The notes under the pieces: generated by a model | Databases searched by the model: none | The model's input: the letters and a program-made list of their open reading frames with translations, nothing else | Told to the model about the DNA's origin: nothing | Part shown: one piece after another, positions 1 through 9,064 of the stretch | Layout: every line of letters begins with the position of its first letter | Numbering within the stretch: position 1 is the stretch's first letter | Translations under genes and position numbers: made by a program | Assembly (NCBI GenBank): GCA_937922795.1 | Contig: CALAJK010000056.1 | Location: forward strand, 1-39,485 | Direction: 5' to 3' | Origin: an uncultured Anaerolineae bacterium | GTDB lineage: Bacteria > Chloroflexota > Anaerolineae > Aggregatilineales > Phototrophicaceae | Length of the DNA: 39,485 nucleotides

Positions 1-645
1 GGTGCGGTTGAACTGCATGAAAACCAAGTTCCACAGTTCGAGGAAGCGGTCATCTTCAACCTGCATCATCGGGATGATGCTGTCGAGCCCCATCTCCGGC
101 GTTCGGTCCCAGTGGATCTCGCTGGTCGGCCCGCATGGCCCGGTCTCTGCCATCTGCCAGAAGTTTGTTTTGGGTCCCATACGGGCGACGCGCCGCGGGT
201 CAACACCGATGTCATCCACCCAGATTTGATAAGCCTCGTCATCATTGTGGTACACTGTGAAGGCCAAACGGTCGGCAGGCAAACCGTAGACGCGGGTTAA
301 CAGATCGTAGCCGAAACGGATCGCGTCGCGCTTGAAGTAATCGCCGAAACTAAAATTGCCGAGCATCTCGAAAAAGGTGTGGTGGCGCGGCGATGGGCCG
401 ACGTTTTCGAGATCATTGTGTTTGCCGGACACGCGCATACATTTTTGTGAGGTGGTCGCGCGTTTGTAGTTGCGCTTATCCAGCCCCAAGAACACATCTT
501 TGAACTGCACCATGCCGGCGTTGGTGAACAGCAAGGTCGGATCGTTAGCTGGAACCAACGACGAAGAAGCGACTTCCTGATGCTGGCGCTCAACGAAGTA
601 ATTGAGGAAAGCCTGGCGCGTTTCAGCACTGGTCATCGGTTTCAT
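1..645 (-). CDS. alaS: Alanine--tRNA ligase, N-terminal part (runs off the window)
   Basis: Alanyl-tRNA synthetase charges tRNA-Ala with alanine in the cytoplasm. The 215 visible codons run open to the window edge and contain the class II motif-2 region typical of Ala[14 protein letters not shown] followed closely by [18 protein letters not shown] (about residues 78-107), and later [14 protein letters not shown] chose the ATG at 645. A second in-frame ATG at 636 is possible. An AAGGA lies about 12 nt upstream of the first ATG, a slightly long spacing. The editing and C-Ala domains would lie outside the window. It is divergent from glgB across an 84-bp gap. No T-box leader is visible in that gap. 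Confidence 0.96.
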   Translation of the reverse strand, partial: MKPMTSAETRQAFLNYFVERQHQEVASSSLVPANDPTLLFTNAGMVQFKDVFLGLDKRNYKRATTSQKCMRVSGKHNDLENVGPSPRHHTFFEMLGNFSFGDYFKRDAIRFGYDLLTRVYGLPADRLAFTVYHNDDEAYQIWVDDIGVDPRRVARMGPKTNFWQMAETGPCGPTSEIHWDRTPEMGLDSIIPMMQVEDDRFLELWNLVFMQFNRT

Positions 646-729
646 AGACGGTGGTTTTCCTTGCTGTTCGTGTGTTAAGCTGCGCAAATTATAGTAAGTG
701 GAGTCAGGGTTCACAAGGGACGGTGGCGT

Positions 730-2952
730 ATGCCGGTAGAAATCTACCCGGAGGCAATTCAATCAATGGTTCACGGCGACCATGGCGCTCCCTTCGATCT
801 GCTGGGGCCGCATTTGCTGCCCGATGGCCAGGTCTCGATCCGCGCATTCCGCCCCAGCGCCCGGACGCTGTATGTCGTCAAAAACGCTGGCGGCGATGTC
901 ATGGCCATGAACCGGCTGCACGACGCTGGCTTTTTCGAGTTGACCTTGAGCGGAGAATGGACGGGGCAGGATTATCATTTTCTGGCGGATACGTATGATG
1001 GGCGCGAGGAGCGTTTCCGGGATGCTTACGCTTTTCGCGACCCGCCGCTGACGGACTTTGACCTGTATCTCTTGAACGAAGGTCGCTTCTGGTACAGCTA
1101 TGAGAAACTGGGGGCGCACTGCACCGAGCTGGATGGCGTTCGGGGCGTCAGCTTTGCCGTGTGGGCGCCTAACGCCTACCGCGCCAGCGTCATCGGCGAT
1201 TTCAACGGCTGGGATGCTCGGCTGCACCCGATGAAGCTGTTGGGGAGCAGTGGGGTGTGGTGGCTGTTCATCCCCGATGTAGAGCCGGATGCGATCTATA
1301 AATATGACCTGCGTTCGCGCTTCGGCGGCTACCATGCTGAGAAGGCTGACCCGTATGGGTTTTTCAGCGAATTGAGGCCGCGAACCGGCTCAATCGTGGT
1401 CGATCTGGAAGGTTTTCCCTGGCGCGACGCTGAGTGGATGTCGCGCCGCGCCGCCCGTGCGCCGCTCAACGAGCCGATGAGCATCTATGAGGTGCATCTG
1501 GGTTCGTGGCGTCGCCGCGCAAACGGCGAGTGGCTGACCTATCGCGAGCTGGCTGAGACGCTGGTTCCATATGTGCGCGCTATGGGCTATACGCATATCG
1601 AAATAATGCCCGTGGCCGAACATCCACTGGACGCTTCCTGGGGGTATCAGGTGACGGGATACTACGCGCCGACCAGCCGCTACGGCTCTCCTCACGACTT
1701 CATGGCGTTCGTGGACGCCTGTCACCAGCAGGGCACCGGCGTGATCCTCGACTGGGTGCCGGCGCACTTCCCAAAGGACGGCCACGGCCTGAGCTTTTTT
1801 GATGGCACGCACCTGTATGAGCACGCTGACCTGCGTCAGGGTGAACATCCCGATTGGGGTACTTGTATTTTCAACTACGGGCGGAATGAGGTTCGCAATT
1901 TCTTGATCTCTAACGCGCTGTTCTGGTTGAAGCAGTATCACGTGGATGGGCTGCGGGTTGACGCAGTGTCTTCGATGCTGTACCTAGATTTTGGCCGCAA
2001 GGCTGGGGAATGGATCCCGAACCGCTACGGCGGCAACGAAAACTTAGAGGCGATCGCCTTTATGCAAGAGGCCAATACTGTTGTTCATGCCGAGTGTCCT
2101 GGGGTTCTGATGATCGCCGAAGAGTCGACGGCGTGGCCAATGGTCTCGCGCCCCACTTATTTGGGCGGCTTGGGTTTCACGCTCAAGTGGAACATGGGTT
2201 GGATGCATGACGTGCTGGATTATATGAAGATTGATCCGATCTATCGGCGCTATCACCACAACAAGATCACGTTTTCGTTGATGTATGCCTTCAGCGAGAA
2301 CTTTGTCCTCTCGCTGTCGCATGACGAAGTGGTGCATCTGAAAGGATCGCTGATCCAAAAGATGGCCGGCGACTGGTGGCAGAAGTTCGCCTCGCTACGG
2401 CTGCTGGCCGGTTACCAATATACGCATCCGGGCAAGAAGCTCAATTTCATGGGACAGGAAATTGCCCAGTGGGCCGAATGGAGCGAGGCGCGCAGTTTGG
2501 ATTGGGATCTGCTGGAATATCCCACCCATGCCGGGATGCAGGCCTGGATGCGCGATCTCAATCAGTTTTATCGCCAGCAGCCGGCGCTTTATGAACGCGA
2601 TTTTGACGCCGGGGGATTTTCGTGGATCGAACCTAATGATGCGGAACAGAGCGTCTTTAGTTATATGCGTTTTGCCCTGGATCCGGATGATTTTCTGGTG
2701 GTGGTCGCCAACTTCACGCCAGAACCGCGTTACGGCTATCGCATCGGCGTGCCGAAGAGCGGTCGGTATCTCGAACTTCTCAACAGCGACTCGGCGCACT
2801 ACGGCGGCGGCAACATCGGCAACGACGGCGCGGTCGAGACCGATTCTATTCCGTGGCATGCGCACATGCAGAGTTTGAGCTTGACGATACCACCGCTGGC
2901 GATCGTGATCTTGAAGCTTGACTCTGGGGTATCAACATCCCCCACAGATTGA
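730..2952 (+). CDS. glgB: 1,4-alpha-glucan branching enzyme
   Basis: GlgB (GH13 family) cuts alpha-1,4 glucan chains and rejoins them as alpha-1,6 branches during glycogen synthesis. At 740 aa it has the full bacterial length. Two CBM48-like beta domains fill the first about 230 residues (the second holds [21 protein letters not shown]), followed by the TIM barrel and a C-terminal all-beta domain. Visible catalytic motifs are [16 protein letters not shown] with nucleophile D411, MIAEEST with acid/base E464, and LSHDEVVH with D532. The ATG at 730 follows AAGGGACGG. No other glycogen gene lies next to it. It converges on the Sua5 gene with a 12-bp gap. Confidence 0.96.
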   Translation: MPVEIYPEAIQSMVHGDHGAPFDLLGPHLLPDGQVSIRAFRPSARTLYVVKNAGGDVMAMNRLHDAGFFELTLSGEWTGQDYHFLADTYDGREERFRDAYAFRDPPLTDFDLYLLNEGRFWYSYEKLGAHCTELDGVRGVSFAVWAPNAYRASVIGDFNGWDARLHPMKLLGSSGVWWLFIPDVEPDAIYKYDLRSRFGGYHAEKADPYGFFSELRPRTGSIVVDLEGFPWRDAEWMSRRAARAPLNEPMSIYEVHLGSWRRRANGEWLTYRELAETLVPYVRAMGYTHIEIMPVAEHPLDASWGYQVTGYYAPTSRYGSPHDFMAFVDACHQQGTGVILDWVPAHFPKDGHGLSFFDGTHLYEHADLRQGEHPDWGTCIFNYGRNEVRNFLISNALFWLKQYHVDGLRVDAVSSMLYLDFGRKAGEWIPNRYGGNENLEAIAFMQEANTVVHAECPGVLMIAEESTAWPMVSRPTYLGGLGFTLKWNMGWMHDVLDYMKIDPIYRRYHHNKITFSLMYAFSENFVLSLSHDEVVHLKGSLIQKMAGDWWQKFASLRLLAGYQYTHPGKKLNFMGQEIAQWAEWSEARSLDWDLLEYPTHAGMQAWMRDLNQFYRQQPALYERDFDAGGFSWIEPNDAEQSVFSYMRFALDPDDFLVVVANFTPEPRYGYRIGVPKSGRYLELLNSDSAHYGGGNIGNDGAVETDSIPWHAHMQSLSLTIPPLAIVILKLDSGVSTSPTD

Positions 2953-2964
2953 TAAGGTTGTTTG

Positions 2965-4020
2965 TCAACAGATCGTCACGCGGCCTTCGGCGGCGCGCAG
3001 CAGGCGATCCCAGATGGCTGCGCCCAATCCGCTGCGCTCCAGGCTGTGGGCGAGGATCACGTCCACCCCGGCAGCGTCCAGCGCCCGCATCGCCAGGAAC
3101 AGCCGGCGCGCGACCTCCTCCAAATTATCTCGCGGCCCAATCGAGCCGATATGCGCGCCCAGTTCGCGGAAGATAGGTGTTTCGTCGTCAGGGCACAACA
3201 CCCCGACGCACATGCCCGCCTGCTGCAGCCTTTCCACCTCCTGGCGCATTCGCTGGCGGACGGCAGGGGGCGATCCGTCGAATAAGCGCAGTTCAGCGCG
3301 AGGCGAATAATGTTTGAGCAGCATCCCTGGCGCTTCGATGCCGGCGTCCTGCGGTTGAAGGTAGCGCTCGATCACCTGTACATCGGGCACCAGCTCTCGC
3401 AGCCGTTCCAGCGACAAACCGCCGGGACGAAGAACGGCCGGCGGGGACTGCGTTAAGTCTACGACGGTCGACTCAAGACCAATCGGCGTAGGGCCGGCGT
3501 CTAGGATGATGTCAACACGTCCCCCCAGATCTTCCAGCACGTGAGCTGCCAGGGTGGCGCTGGGGCGGGCAAAGCGGTTGGCGCTGGGGGCGGCCACCGG
3601 CACGCTGGCCTCTGCAAGCAGCGCCTGAGCGACGGGATGAGCCGGGATTCGCACAGCGACCGTATCGCGTCCACCGGAGACATTTGCGGGAACTGCGGCG
3701 GCGCGGCGCATCACCAGCGTCAGTGGACCAGGCCAAAAAGCGGCGGCCAGGCTGTAAGCTAGAGGTGGAATGTCTACCGCGACTACCTGGAGTTGGTCGG
3801 CGTCAGCCAAATGAACGATGATGGGATCGGACGCCGGGCGTTCCTTGGCGGCGAAAATGCGCGCCACGGCCTCGGCCATCAAAGCGTTAGCGCCCAAACC
3901 GTAGACCGTCTCGGTAGGGAAGGCGACCAAGCCGCCGGCTCGGAGCACCGCCGCCGCCATTCCAACTACGTCTCGATCAGGCTCGGCGGGCGAAACCTGG
4001 TAAATGCGTGTCTGGGTCAC
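2965..4020 (-). CDS. tsaC: L-threonylcarbamoyladenylate synthase, Sua5/YwlC type
   Basis: This enzyme makes threonylcarbamoyl-AMP from threonine, bicarbonate and ATP, the first step of t6A37 modification in ANN-decoding tRNAs. The N-terminal YrdC domain shows AFPTETVYGLGANA and KERPASDPIIVHL. About 100 C-terminal residues form the extra Sua5 domain, so this is the long form (about 351 aa) rather than short TsaC. I place the start at GTG 4020, with GGAG 9 nt upstream and a 4-bp GTGA overlap with the end of the preceding gene. A TTG at 4035 is the alternative. Overlap indicates translational coupling with the ADP-ribosylglycohydrolase-like gene. The tsaB/D/E partners are not in the window. Confidence 0.93.
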   Translation of the reverse strand: MTQTRIYQVSPAEPDRDVVGMAAAVLRAGGLVAFPTETVYGLGANALMAEAVARIFAAKERPASDPIIVHLADADQLQVVAVDIPPLAYSLAAAFWPGPLTLVMRRAAAVPANVSGGRDTVAVRIPAHPVAQALLAEASVPVAAPSANRFARPSATLAAHVLEDLGGRVDIILDAGPTPIGLESTVVDLTQSPPAVLRPGGLSLERLRELVPDVQVIERYLQPQDAGIEAPGMLLKHYSPRAELRLFDGSPPAVRQRMRQEVERLQQAGMCVGVLCPDDETPIFRELGAHIGSIGPRDNLEEVARRLFLAMRALDAAGVDVILAHSLERSGLGAAIWDRLLRAAEGRVTIC

Positions 4021-4802
4021 CGAGTGTCGCTCCAAACCCGCCTGAGCTGTCGGCTTAAATCGGCCAGATCGTCAGCATTTTCACACCGCTGACGCCATTT
4101 CATCGGGATGGCGTCTAGTCCCAACTGCGCTCCCAACACGCCGCCGGCGAGGCCAGCGATCAGGCCGTCGCCGGCTGAGATGCTGGCGGCCAACCGTACC
4201 CCGGCGGCGTAGTCATCGGCACGGCGCATCACACAATACAGCGCTAGCGCTGCTGCCTGACCGGTGGCTGAACCGAGTCCGATGTGTTTCAAGGCCGCGG
4301 TTTCATTAGTCCACCCCAGGACGTGACCAACTCGGCGCAGCGCGGCGTCAAAATCCTCATTGAGACCGCTGACAAACTCGAAGACGCGGCGCAGGTGATC
4401 GTTTGGCGGCGATTCATTCAAGGCCAGTTGCGTCAGACAGGCGACAGCCAGGCCGGCGGCAAACGTCTGCGAAGCAGACCGGGGGAAAATACCCGCAATG
4501 GCCTGGTGCAGTCGTTCCGGGCGGTGTGTGTATAGGCATCCGGTCAGCATAGACCGGAGAAGCGCGTGATCTGTATCGATGTCAGGATCAGCGAGTGTGA
4601 GCAGAGCGGAAACCATCGGATTGCCAATTGAAGCTTGGTCGCTAACTTTTATGAGCGTCTTGAACCAGGCCAGCGTGGTCTGAAGGCGCTGACTAAAGGA
4701 GAACTGATCAGCGGCGTCGGTTTCGGGAAATGTTGATTGATGAGCTAAAGCGTCGCCTAAAACCAGCCCAAAGAGCAGCGCTTGCGGCCGATCAACTCTC
4801 AT
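4017..4802 (-). CDS. ADP-ribosylglycohydrolase-fold protein, probably metal-site degenerate
   Basis: The 261-aa protein resembles the ADP-ribosylglycohydrolase (DraG/ARH, PF03747) all-alpha fold: FGLVLGDALA near the N-terminus and GDGLIAGLAGGVLGAQLGLD near the C-terminus match the first and last family motifs. Active members bind two Mg2+ through a TDDT-like motif and a DTDT-like motif. Here the first place reads SFSQRLQTT and the second AGDGLIAG, so most metal ligands appear to be missing. I infer a non-catalytic or altered-function member. The start at ATG 4802 gives the family-typical N-terminus. An upstream TTG at 4859 is less likely. Its stop overlaps the start of the Sua5 gene. Confidence 0.72.
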   Translation of the reverse strand: MRVDRPQALLFGLVLGDALAHQSTFPETDAADQFSFSQRLQTTLAWFKTLIKVSDQASIGNPMVSALLTLADPDIDTDHALLRSMLTGCLYTHRPERLHQAIAGIFPRSASQTFAAGLAVACLTQLALNESPPNDHLRRVFEFVSGLNEDFDAALRRVGHVLGWTNETAALKHIGLGSATGQAAALALYCVMRRADDYAAGVRLAASISAGDGLIAGLAGGVLGAQLGLDAIPMKWRQRCENADDLADLSRQLRRVWSDTR

Positions 4803-4835
4803 CGCAAATTCACGCCCTAAAATTTCAGAACAGCT

Positions 4836-4841
4836 TATAAT
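4836..4841 (+). promoter_or_regulatory. Candidate -10 element of ctpA
   Basis: A perfect TATAAT lies 36 bp upstream of the ctpA start codon. No good -35 hexamer sits 16-18 bp further upstream, so the assignment rests on the -10 alone. Confidence 0.35.
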
Positions 4842-4877
4842 GATAGCACAAGAGTTCAAACGTGGAGTGAATTAAGC

Positions 4878-6092
4878 ATGGAAATTCTGCGCGCCGCTTG
4901 GCAGCGTCTGCGACCGTTACAGATGAGCATCATCCTGGTCGGGGTCTTCATCACAGGGTTTGTGCTGGGCAATCAGTACAGCATCAGCCAGGCGCAGAGC
5001 GATACTCAACCCAGCCGCGAAGCCAGCGAGCTCTTCCGCCCTTTCTGGCAGGTCTACAACCTCATCCTCAACGAGTATGTTGACCCGGTCGAGCCTGAGG
5101 TTCTGCTGGAAGGCGCAATCGAGGGCTTGATTGATTCCCTGAATGATGAATTCAGCAGCTACATGAACCCTGAGATTTACCCGCTCATGAATGCCGATTT
5201 GTCAGGGACGGTAGAGGGGATCGGCGCTGTAGTAGAGACGATCGAGGAAACTCAGGAAATTCGCATCGCGACTGTGCTAGAGGGGTCGCCAGCGGCGGCA
5301 GCTGGCATTCAGGATGGCGATATTTTCGTAGCGGTCAACGGCGAGTCGGTGGCTGGTTGGTCGCAGATGGAGCTGGTGGCCAAAGTGCGCGGGCGGGCGG
5401 GCACCGTCGTCAATCTCACGATGCGGCGCGGTAACGAACTACTCGACTTCAGCGTCACGCGCGCTCGCATCGAAGTTCCCAATATCGAAGAACGGATGCT
5501 CGAAGATAACATCGGTTACATCAAGCTGCGCGATTTCACAGCCGATGCTCGCAGCAAACTCGATGCCGCTCTAGAAGCGCTGGATGTCAATAATCTGGAT
5601 GGCCTGATCTTGGATTTGCGCGGCAACCCTGGTGGCCTTCTGAGCACGGCGATTGATATCGCCAGCGCGTTCATCAAAGACGGAGTCATCCTGAAAGAAG
5701 ACTTCGGCGATGGCCAGGAGCAGGTCTACAACGCGAACGGAAGCTACATTGGCGTGTCTGTCCCGCTGGTGGTGTTGATTGATGAAGACAGCGCCAGCGC
5801 CTCTGAGCTGGTAGCAGGAGCCCTTCAGGATCGCAAACGCGCCACGCTGATCGGTGAAAAGACCTTTGGCAAAGGCACGGTGCAGACCTGGCGCGAGCTG
5901 GTCAACGGCGGCGGCGTGCGCTTGACGATTGCGCGGTGGCTCACCCCGGATGGGCACTGGATTCATGGCCAGGGCATCACGCCAGATATCATCATTGAGT
6001 GGACGCCGGAAAGCTTTAACGATCCGAATGATCCGCAGCTTCGCGCCGCTCTCGATCATCTGCGATCGCTGCAGCCGACGGTAGGCGGGTAA
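4878..6092 (+). CDS. ctpA: C-terminal processing peptidase, S41 family
   Basis: CtpA-type serine protease, membrane-anchored and acting outside the cytoplasmic membrane on protein C-termini. Residues about 15-35 form one hydrophobic signal anchor (MSIILVGVFITGFVLGNQ). A PDZ domain spans about 95-180 (GSPAAAAGIQDGDIFVAVNG), followed by the S41 core. The Ser-Lys dyad fits S307 in SASASE and K332 in EKTFGKGTVQ, 25 residues apart as in E. coli Prc and algal CtpA. At 404 aa it has normal length. GGAG lies 11 nt before the ATG. It is followed after 88 bp by secG, which has its own promoter. Confidence 0.95.
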   Translation: MEILRAAWQRLRPLQMSIILVGVFITGFVLGNQYSISQAQSDTQPSREASELFRPFWQVYNLILNEYVDPVEPEVLLEGAIEGLIDSLNDEFSSYMNPEIYPLMNADLSGTVEGIGAVVETIEETQEIRIATVLEGSPAAAAGIQDGDIFVAVNGESVAGWSQMELVAKVRGRAGTVVNLTMRRGNELLDFSVTRARIEVPNIEERMLEDNIGYIKLRDFTADARSKLDAALEALDVNNLDGLILDLRGNPGGLLSTAIDIASAFIKDGVILKEDFGDGQEQVYNANGSYIGVSVPLVVLIDEDSASASELVAGALQDRKRATLIGEKTFGKGTVQTWRELVNGGGVRLTIARWLTPDGHWIHGQGITPDIIIEWTPESFNDPNDPQLRAALDHLRSLQPTVGG

Positions 6093-6117
6093 CTAGGCGA
6101 ACGGCGAAGCGCCATCT

Positions 6118-6145
6118 TTGCAAGCGTCAGCGCCCGTGCTATACT
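6118..6145 (+). promoter_or_regulatory. Candidate sigma70-type promoter of secG
   Basis: TTGCAA (6118-6123), 16-bp spacer, TATACT (6140-6145). Predicted transcription start near 6152, about 29 nt before the secG ATG. Confidence 0.5.
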
Positions 6146-6180
6146 GCAGGCGCTTCGGCGTCTAAGCGAATGGATGAACT

Positions 6181-6408
6181 ATGCAGGCGGCTCTGCAAAT
6201 TGCTTCGATCATCATCTCCATCGTGTTGATCATCCTGATCCTGCTTCAGGTGAAGGGGGGTGCGCTCGGCAGTCTTCTGGGCGGTGAAACAGGCGGCATT
6301 GCCCGCACCCGCCGCGGCCTGGAAAAGACTCTTTTCAACATCACCATCGGCCTGTCGATCGGCTTTCTGGCGATCTCGATCCTGTCAGTCGTCGCGTTCC
6401 GGGGTTAA
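6181..6408 (+). CDS. secG: Preprotein translocase subunit SecG
   Basis: SecG is the small accessory subunit of the SecYEG channel in the cytoplasmic membrane. The 75-aa protein has the family pattern: a first membrane helix (IASIIISIVLIILILLQ), a conserved cytoplasmic loop GALGSLLGGETGG followed by RTRRGLEK, and a second helix (GLSIGFLAISILSVVAF). It has its own candidate promoter and is followed after 68 bp by a solute-binding protein on the same strand. Confidence 0.95.
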   Translation: MQAALQIASIIISIVLIILILLQVKGGALGSLLGGETGGIARTRRGLEKTLFNITIGLSIGFLAISILSVVAFRG

Positions 6409-6476
6409 TACCAGCTTGAAGATCGGACAGAGACACCAGTCCGACGGCGCGCTGGACCGCGGCGCTTGAGCTCGAT

Positions 6477-8231
6477 ATGCTGCGCGGCTTTCGCTGGCAG
6501 TTCCTGGTGCTGCTGAGCGCCATCAGCCTATTCCTGGTCAGCCTGGCAGTTCAATCGCCGAGCGCTGTCCCAGCCACACCGACGCCGGCGCTGATGTTTG
6601 AGCTGACCGACGAAGCTGTTTCCTCCACTCCCACGCCAACCATAGAGGCTGCTCTTGTCTCATCACTGCCTGAAGTGCCAGCGGTCAAGACGTATCGTGA
6701 GGCAGTAGTGGGGCATTTAGGCCGGCTGAATCCCTTGTTTGCTAATTTGAACCCGGTTGACCGCGATATCACCGCGCTCATCTTCGAGGGCTTGGTACGG
6801 AGCAACGCCTACGGCGAACCAGAGCCGCTGCTGGCCACAGACTGGATCATCTCCTCTAATCGCCTAGAATATGTCGTGCGTCTGCGTTCTGATGTGCTGT
6901 GGCAAGACGGAGTCCCATTCACAGCGGCTGATGTAGTCTATACCTTTTCGCTGCTGCGCTCGCCGGATTTTCCGGGGTCGCCGGCGCTCAGTCGATTCTG
7001 GCAGACTGTGGAGGTTCAGCAATTAGACAGCCATGTCGTGCGCTTCCGGCTGACGCAGCCGCTGGCCAGATTCTTAGATGCGCTGCGCATCGGTATTCTG
7101 CCAGAACACGCTCTGCGCGGCACAATGGCCGATCAGATTGCCAACCATCCGTTCAATTTGACGCCGATCGGCACTGGTCCCTATCAACTGGAAACGCTGC
7201 GCCCAGATGCAGACGGTCGGATAAGCGCTGTAGATTTACGAGTAGCGCCTAATTATCGTCTGCGACCGGAAGGGCAGTCGGGCTACTGGCTGGATCGCTT
7301 CAGCTTTCAGCTCTACGATCGATTCGACGACGCGCTGGCTGCGCTGCGAACGGGGGCAGTTGACGGCCTGCAAGCGCGAAAGCCAGGGGAACGCGCGGCC
7401 CTATCTGGGCTGTCACAGTTCAATCTTCACACGGCGCTAGAACCTACGCTGGGTGTGTTAATTTTCAACTGGCAGCGCGAAGAAACGCGTTTCTTCCGCG
7501 AGCAGCGCGTTCGGTTGGCGCTGATAACTGGCCTTGATCGTTCTGCGATCGTTGATCGTCACCTGCCCAATTTGGCGGTGCGGGCAGACAGCCCGCTGTT
7601 TCCGGGGACGTGGGCGTATACAGATGCGCTTCCCTGGCCAGCGCCGGATATCAACGCGGCGCGGCAGTTGCTAGACGCAACTAACCCGCGCGGGAAAGAC
7701 AGTGAGGCGGAGCCTGATCCAATGGAGCCGCGTCTGGGCTTCTCAATACTGGTGTTGGATGAACCCGCGCTGCAAGGTTTGGTCGGCGACATTGCCGCCC
7801 AGTGGTCGCAGTTGGGCATCGCTGTCTCAGTGGAAGCGGCTCCGACAGATCGTTACCAGCAGCGTCTGGACAGCGGCGATTTCGACTCAGCTATCGTAGA
7901 ACTGGCGATGGGCGACAGCGCCGATCCTGACGTTTATGCGTTTTGGGACGAGGGGCAGTATCCGGATGGCCCGAACTACGGCGGAGTCGCTGACCGACGC
8001 ATCAGCGAGGCTTTGGAGCGCGCGCGCAGCGATCCGAGCGGTATCAACCGGATCGTTCACTATCACAGTTTCCAACGGGACTTCATTGACCGGGCTATTG
8101 CCATCCCGCTCTATTATCCACTTTACACTTATGCCACGGCTCCCGGCGTGACAGGCGTTCAGTTGGGCTTCATGGGGACGCCAGCCAGCCGCTTTTACAC
8201 GCTGCGCGACTGGGATATTCTCTCCGGTTGA
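6477..8231 (+). CDS. ABC transporter substrate-binding protein, family 5 (peptide/nickel type)
   Basis: An extracytoplasmic solute receptor of the SBP_bac_5 family (DppA/OppA/NikA-like). It is 584 aa. The first about 30 residues form a hydrophobic signal or anchor segment (FLVLLSAISLFLVSLAVQ), followed by a Pro/Thr-rich linker (about 33-60). There is no lipobox Cys, so I expect a membrane-anchored rather than lipidated receptor. The family fold follows: LNPLFANLNPVDRDITALIF, LRSDVLWQDGVPFTAADVVY and IGTGPYQLE. No permease or ATPase genes are adjacent, so it is an orphan here and the ligand cannot be named. The start ATG 6477 lies 68 bp after secG. Cotranscription with secG is possible. Confidence 0.85.
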   Translation: MLRGFRWQFLVLLSAISLFLVSLAVQSPSAVPATPTPALMFELTDEAVSSTPTPTIEAALVSSLPEVPAVKTYREAVVGHLGRLNPLFANLNPVDRDITALIFEGLVRSNAYGEPEPLLATDWIISSNRLEYVVRLRSDVLWQDGVPFTAADVVYTFSLLRSPDFPGSPALSRFWQTVEVQQLDSHVVRFRLTQPLARFLDALRIGILPEHALRGTMADQIANHPFNLTPIGTGPYQLETLRPDADGRISAVDLRVAPNYRLRPEGQSGYWLDRFSFQLYDRFDDALAALRTGAVDGLQARKPGERAALSGLSQFNLHTALEPTLGVLIFNWQREETRFFREQRVRLALITGLDRSAIVDRHLPNLAVRADSPLFPGTWAYTDALPWPAPDINAARQLLDATNPRGKDSEAEPDPMEPRLGFSILVLDEPALQGLVGDIAAQWSQLGIAVSVEAAPTDRYQQRLDSGDFDSAIVELAMGDSADPDVYAFWDEGQYPDGPNYGGVADRRISEALERARSDPSGINRIVHYHSFQRDFIDRAIAIPLYYPLYTYATAPGVTGVQLGFMGTPASRFYTLRDWDILSG

Positions 8232-8245
8232 AGCTCCACAGCCAA

Positions 8246-9058
8246 TCACCAGGCGCCTTCACGCTCCAGGATGCGGCGTAGGTGTTCCCGGCGGGCGCTG
8301 CCCGCGAGCACTTCGAGCTGGCGGACGCCCAGCGGGTCGATCACCTCACGCAGCAGGCGAATTTCTTCTTCGTTGGGCGGTGGCGTCTGGCGCAGGTCAG
8401 GGGCAACCGCCAGCTCAAACCCAGTTTTTTTCTGGATGTGTTCTACAGTTACGCCTGGATGGCAGCTCACCAGGCGCATACGGCCGTCAACCCAGTCGAA
8501 TTCTCCCAGATCGCTGATCAGATAACGCGCGCCAGCGCCGCGCCGCCGCGCTGGGGTATGCCCCAGGCCGCTGCAAAAGTCGAGTTCTGGGACGAAGGTG
8601 ATCCGTGAATGGCGAGGGACGTAGAGGTAGATTTTGCTGGAAAAAGCAGTGACGTCAGGGATGCCGCCAGCGCCGGGCAAACGCATGCGCGGGTGGGCAT
8701 AGTCACGCCCGAAGGCGATGTTGTTGAAGTTGCCAGCCGCGTCAACCTGCGCCGGGCGGAAGAATTCCTTCGGCTCGTAATTCGGCAGCAGATCAGCCGC
8801 GCCAGCGACGAACCCGAAATGCGCCAGCGCTTTGCCGAGCCAGAGGTCTTCGATTCGCCCTACGCCCAGCGGCGCCCAGTCGCGGCACAATCCCTGGCCT
8901 ATGGCGGATGAGAAGCGCACATTGGGCGCGTGAGTGCACTGCGCCAGGATGAAACCCGCCATGACCAGCGGGGTGTTGATGCCTTGAGCCAGGAGCTCCC
9001 CGTCGGTCACCTGGCGCGAGATGCAGACACAGATCAATTCATCAATGGTGTAGTCCAC
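8246..9058 (-). CDS. CoA-transferase family protein, beta-type subunit (GctB/IpdB-like)
   Basis: The 270-aa protein matches the beta subunit of two-subunit class I CoA-transferase-fold enzymes. Family landmarks are PKEFFRPAQVDAAGNFNN, LPGAGGIPDVTAF, YVPRHSRITFVPELDFCSG and CHPGVTVEHIQKKTGF. True glutaconate CoA-transferases carry the catalytic Glu in the beta chain near the first third. The matching stretch here (VRFSSAIGQGL) shows no obvious Glu, which recalls IpdAB, where this fold does steroid ring hydrolysis. The start is GTG 9058, with GGAGG 11 nt upstream inside the end of rtcB and a 6-bp intergenic gap, so it is probably cotranscribed with rtcB. The apparent alpha partner lies at 13.2 kb on the other strand. 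Confidence 0.8.
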   Translation of the reverse strand: MDYTIDELICVCISRQVTDGELLAQGINTPLVMAGFILAQCTHAPNVRFSSAIGQGLCRDWAPLGVGRIEDLWLGKALAHFGFVAGAADLLPNYEPKEFFRPAQVDAAGNFNNIAFGRDYAHPRMRLPGAGGIPDVTAFSSKIYLYVPRHSRITFVPELDFCSGLGHTPARRRGAGARYLISDLGEFDWVDGRMRLVSCHPGVTVEHIQKKTGFELAVAPDLRQTPPPNEEEIRLLREVIDPLGVRQLEVLAGSARREHLRRILEREGAW

Positions 9059-9064
9059 TACCCG

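Noticed and set aside
297-629. Complete-looking 110-codon frame on the - strand at the window start
   Set aside because: It is out of frame with alaS, whose partial reading frame fully explains this DNA with conserved synthetase motifs.
646-729. Possible -10 (TATAGT at 690-695) for glgB
   Set aside because: No acceptable -35 at 16-18 bp. Too weak to list as a promoter.
1390-1941. Long open frame antisense to glgB (183 codons), and similar antisense frames in thiP, gyrB and iolC
   Set aside because: They are mirror frames in GC-rich coding DNA. The + strand frames carry complete, motif-verified proteins.
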